22,931 nucleotides of DNA, taken from assembly GCA_046330285.1 (NCBI GenBank), contig JAXLSX010000015.1, forward strand, positions 1-22,931, in the 5' to 3' direction. The translations under genes were made by a program, and so were the position numbers. The stretch comes from RHKX01 sp046330285. GTDB lineage: Bacteria; Actinomycetota; Thermoleophilia; Solirubrobacterales; 70-9. Positions 20,726 through 22,931 of the stretch are shown here, in pieces. The notes below the pieces were generated by a model. The model searched no databases. It was not told the origin of the DNA and was given only the letters and a program-made list of their open reading frames with translations. Position 1 is the stretch's first letter; each line of letters starts with the position of its first letter.

Positions 20726-21847
20726 ATGGAAACGGGCATTGATCTGACCGCCGGCGTCGACCGGCTCGAGCTCGGCCGGGTCGGCGAGGCGCTGGCCGGA
20801 TTCGACGCCTGGATCGTCGGCGGGGTGGCCCGCTCCCTCGTCGCCGGGACACCGCCGGACGCCGACATCGACATCGCCGTCGACGCCGAGCTCGAGCCCG
20901 TGCTCGAGCGGATCGGACTGCCGGTCAGGCGCCACGACCGCTTCGGGACCGCGGTGCTCGATCTCGGCGACGGCCGCCACGCCGACATCGCCCGGACGCG
21001 GATCGAGACCTATCCGGCACCGGGCTCGCTGCCGGATGTCGAACCGGCCCCGATCGAGGACGACCTCGCGCGCCGTGATTTCACCGTCAACGCGATCGCG
21101 ATCGCCGTCTCGCCGCCCCATCGGCTCCTCGACCCCCACGGCGGTTCCGCCGATCTCGCCGCCGGGACGCTGCGGGTCCTCCACGATGTCTCGTTCGCCG
21201 ACGATCCGACCCGGGCCGTTCGCGGTGCGCGCTACTGCGCCAGGCTCGGGCTCGAGCCCGAGCCGGTCACGCGGCGATTGCTGGCGGACGCGGATCTCGG
21301 CACGGTCACCCGCGACCGTCGCGACGCCGAACTCCGGCGCCTCGCGACCGAGCAAGAGGCGGCCGCCGGGTTCCGCCTGCTGGCCGAGTGGGGGGTGATG
21401 CCGCTGGCTCCCGGCGCGGGCGAGCTCCTCGACGCCGTGGCGGCGGTTCGCGCCGATCCGCTCTGGTCGGGTCACGCCGAGCCCGGGGCCCGGGCGATGC
21501 TGATCGCCGCCGGAGTCGTCACCGGGCTCGAGGAGGCACGGCGGCTGGCGGCGGCGAGGCCCGAACGGCCGTCGGAGGGGGTTGAGCTCGCCGCCGGCAC
21601 CGATCCCGCCGTCCAGCTGGTCGCGATCGCCGCCGGCGGCGCCTGGATCGGGCGTTATCTGCACGAGTGGAGCGAGGTCCGACTCGAGATCGACGGCGAC
21701 GACCTGATCGCCGCCGGCATTCCCCGAGGGCCCGCCGTCGGTGCCGGGCTCGGAGGGGCGTTGCGCCGGAAGCTCGACGGCGAGCTCGACGGCGGCCGTG
21801 ATGCGGAGCTCGAGGCCGCGCTCGAGATCGCCGGACGATCCGGCTGA
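20726..21847 (+). CDS. CCA tRNA nucleotidyltransferase / poly(A) polymerase family protein
   Basis: A 373-residue class II nucleotidyltransferase. IVGGVARSLV (30-39) is the GG-x-x-R triphosphate motif; Asp47 and Asp49 in DADIDIAV bind metal; DDLARRDFTVNAIAI (112-126) and DPTRAVRGARYCARLGL (160-176) are the ribose- and base-reading motifs of the head and neck domains. It adds or repairs the CCA end of tRNAs, or acts on RNA 3' ends. Bacterial CCA enzymes often run to 400-480 residues with an HD domain; no HD motif is visible in the shorter C-terminal half, so it may be A-adding, CC-adding or a minimal CCA enzyme. It heads a unit with pgeF and the yggS-like gene. Confidence 0.87.
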   Translation: METGIDLTAGVDRLELGRVGEALAGFDAWIVGGVARSLVAGTPPDADIDIAVDAELEPVLERIGLPVRRHDRFGTAVLDLGDGRHADIARTRIETYPAPGSLPDVEPAPIEDDLARRDFTVNAIAIAVSPPHRLLDPHGGSADLAAGTLRVLHDVSFADDPTRAVRGARYCARLGLEPEPVTRRLLADADLGTVTRDRRDAELRRLATEQEAAAGFRLLAEWGVMPLAPGAGELLDAVAAVRADPLWSGHAEPGARAMLIAAGVVTGLEEARRLAAARPERPSEGVELAAGTDPAVQLVAIAAGGAWIGRYLHEWSEVRLEIDGDDLIAAGIPRGPAVGAGLGGALRRKLDGELDGGRDAELEAALEIAGRSG

Positions 21848-21873
21848 CGGCGATCTGGGATCGTCTCCGTTCG

Positions 21874-22614
21874 ATGCGGTGGCGCGAGAGCGTAGGAACG
21901 AAGTGGCTCGAGGCGGAGCTCCCGGGGGCGGTCGCGTCCTTCTCGACCCGCCTCGGGGGCTTCAGCGAGGGCCGCTACGAGAGCCTCAACCTCGGCGTCC
22001 TGACCGGCGACGAGACCGAGCGGGTCGTCGCCAACCGTCTTCGCCTCTGCGACGCGATCGGAATCGACCCGGCTGACGTCGTCATGGGACGCCAGGTCCA
22101 CGGTGCCGAGATCGCTCGCCACTCCGGTCGGCAGCAGCCCTCCGGCTGGCCCAAGCCGCAGGCCGACCCGCCGGAGCTCGACGGTCACGTCGTCGATCGC
22201 TCCGGTCCGGCGGCGCTCGTCTTCGTCGCCGACTGCCTCCCCGTCGCGCTCGCGGGCCCGGACGGCCTGGCGATGCTCCACTGCGGCTGGCGTGGGCTCG
22301 CCGCCGGGATCGTCGGCGCCGGCGCCGAGGCGATCGGTGCGACCGCGGCGGCGGTCGGGCCCGGGATCGGTCCGTGTTGCTACGAGGTCGGCGACGAAGT
22401 CCTGGCCGCCTTCGCGCCGCTGGGAGAAGGGGTGGCGTCCGGGCGCATGCTCGACCTCAAGGAGGTCGCGAGGAGGCTGCTCGAGCGAGCCGGGGTCGAG
22501 GCGATCGAGGACGCGGGCATCTGCACGTGCTGTGAGCGAGAGACCTTCTTCTCCCATCGCGGGGACGGCGGCGACACCGGCCGGCAGGCCGGAATCGTCC
22601 GGGGGGCGGCCTGA
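21874..22614 (+). CDS. pgeF: PgeF/YfiH family multicopper-like purine nucleoside phosphorylase
   Basis: A 246-residue protein of the former DUF152 (polyphenol oxidase/laccase-domain) family, now known as zinc-dependent purine nucleoside phosphorylases and, in E. coli, as a peptidoglycan-editing factor. FSTRLGGFSEGRYESLNLG (23-41) is the N-terminal hallmark. The zinc site is His76 (RQVHGAEI), Cys121 (VADCLPVAL) and His136 (LHCGWRGLAAG). The C-terminal CTCCERETFFSHRGDGGDTGR is also typical. It lies 26 bp after the cca-like gene, and its stop overlaps the yggS-like start (TGATG). The pgeF-yggS pair, usually near cell-division genes, is widespread in Gram-positive bacteria. Confidence 0.9.
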   Translation: MRWRESVGTKWLEAELPGAVASFSTRLGGFSEGRYESLNLGVLTGDETERVVANRLRLCDAIGIDPADVVMGRQVHGAEIARHSGRQQPSGWPKPQADPPELDGHVVDRSGPAALVFVADCLPVALAGPDGLAMLHCGWRGLAAGIVGAGAEAIGATAAAVGPGIGPCCYEVGDEVLAAFAPLGEGVASGRMLDLKEVARRLLERAGVEAIEDAGICTCCERETFFSHRGDGGDTGRQAGIVRGAA

Positions 22615-22931
22615 TGGTCGAGCCGTTCCGCGACATCGATCCGGCGCGCGTCGCAGCCAATCTCGCCGAGGTTCGCTCCGCGGTGCCGGCGGGAACCGAG
22701 ATCCTCGTCGCCTGCAAGTACGTCCCCTGTGAGGAGATGGGCGCGCTCGCCGATGCCGGCGTCGAGCTCGTGGGCGAGAACAGGCTCGGCGACCTCGAGG
22801 AGAAGCGGAACCGCTGGGGCGACGCGTTCACTTGGGACTTCATCGGCAACCTCCAGAGCCGCAAGGTCAAGGACGTGTTGCCGCTCGTCCGGCTGATCCA
22901 CTCGGTCCATTCCGCCAGCGTGCTCAAGGAG
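22614..22931 (+). CDS. YggS/PROSC-family PLP homeostasis protein (partial, cut at right edge)
   Basis: The first 106 residues of a fold-III PLP-binding protein. PLP-binding Lys35 is in ILVACKYVPCEE; GENRLGDLEEK (54-64) and WDFIGNLQSRKVK (74-86) correspond to the GENRxQ and HxIGxLQxNK motifs, followed by LIHSVHS (94-100). The family buffers pyridoxal phosphate and affects amino-acid metabolism. WDFIGNLQSR replaces the common WHFIGxLQxNK His and Asn, a mild variation. The ATG overlaps the pgeF stop by one base. sepF often follows in Gram-positive bacteria, but lies outside this window if present. Confidence 0.9.
   Translation, partial: MVEPFRDIDPARVAANLAEVRSAVPAGTEILVACKYVPCEEMGALADAGVELVGENRLGDLEEKRNRWGDAFTWDFIGNLQSRKVKDVLPLVRLIHSVHSASVLKE

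Noticed and set aside
1..22931. tRNA genes, CRISPR arrays, insertion sequences or phage genes
   Set aside because: None seen: no regularly spaced repeats, no transposase or integrase motifs, and no tRNA-like cloverleaf in the few short intergenic gaps.

Overview
The window is a chromosomal segment of a very GC-rich bacterium with high GC at third codon positions, many GTG starts, heavy use of 4-bp ATGA stop/start overlaps and apparent leaderless promoters. Gene content and protein character (short HisG plus HisZ downstream of murA, an imuB/dnaE2 mutasome cassette, Gly/Lys-rich envelope proteins) suggest a deep-branching actinobacterium such as Thermoleophilia/Solirubrobacterales. That placement is inference from overall pattern, not a search. 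No rRNA, tRNA, CRISPR array, insertion sequence or prophage gene was seen. It reads as core chromosome.

Layout, left to right. (1) 1-794 (-) is the N-terminal part of a DHA2-like MFS exporter, divergent from an M28 metallopeptidase at 843-2018 (+). (2) 2028-7170 is an SOS/mutagenesis block on the minus strand: imuB (inactive Y-family polymerase), a small DUF6504-like gene and dnaE2 (error-prone polymerase III alpha), joined by two ATGA overlaps. A perfect LexA-type box (CGAAC-N4-GTTCG) lies at 7201-7214 in front of imuB. A second, one-mismatch box at 2362-2375 lies in front of a 101-codon ORF of unknown function just beyond dnaE2. A lipoprotein with a probable NTF2-like domain is transcribed divergently from the 7201 box. 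(3) 7722-10484 (-) is a three-gene unit: HD-domain protein, membrane-anchored alpha/beta hydrolase, isocitrate/isopropylmalate dehydrogenase family enzyme. (4) 10507-19112 (+) holds murA, then hisZ-hisG-hisD-hisB, then a self-contained secreted glycoside-hydrolase-like gene with its own promoter and terminator hairpin, then hisH-hisA-(95-aa orphan)-hisF. hisI/hisE and hisC are not here. (5) 19119-20699 (-) is a membrane-anchored PQQ-type beta-propeller, divergent from cca-like nucleotidyltransferase, pgeF and a yggS-family gene (cut by the right edge).

Most striking observations: a LexA-controlled mutasome with no imuA' beside it but with a coupled small DUF6504-like protein; a candidate new SOS-regulated small gene; a MurA carrying Asp117 instead of the catalytic Cys (the substitution behind intrinsic fosfomycin resistance in mycobacteria); and a recurring TAnnnT hexamer 6-9 nt before the start codon of transcription-unit-leading genes, implying leaderless mRNAs. 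All functional assignments are from motif recognition by eye; no database search was run.
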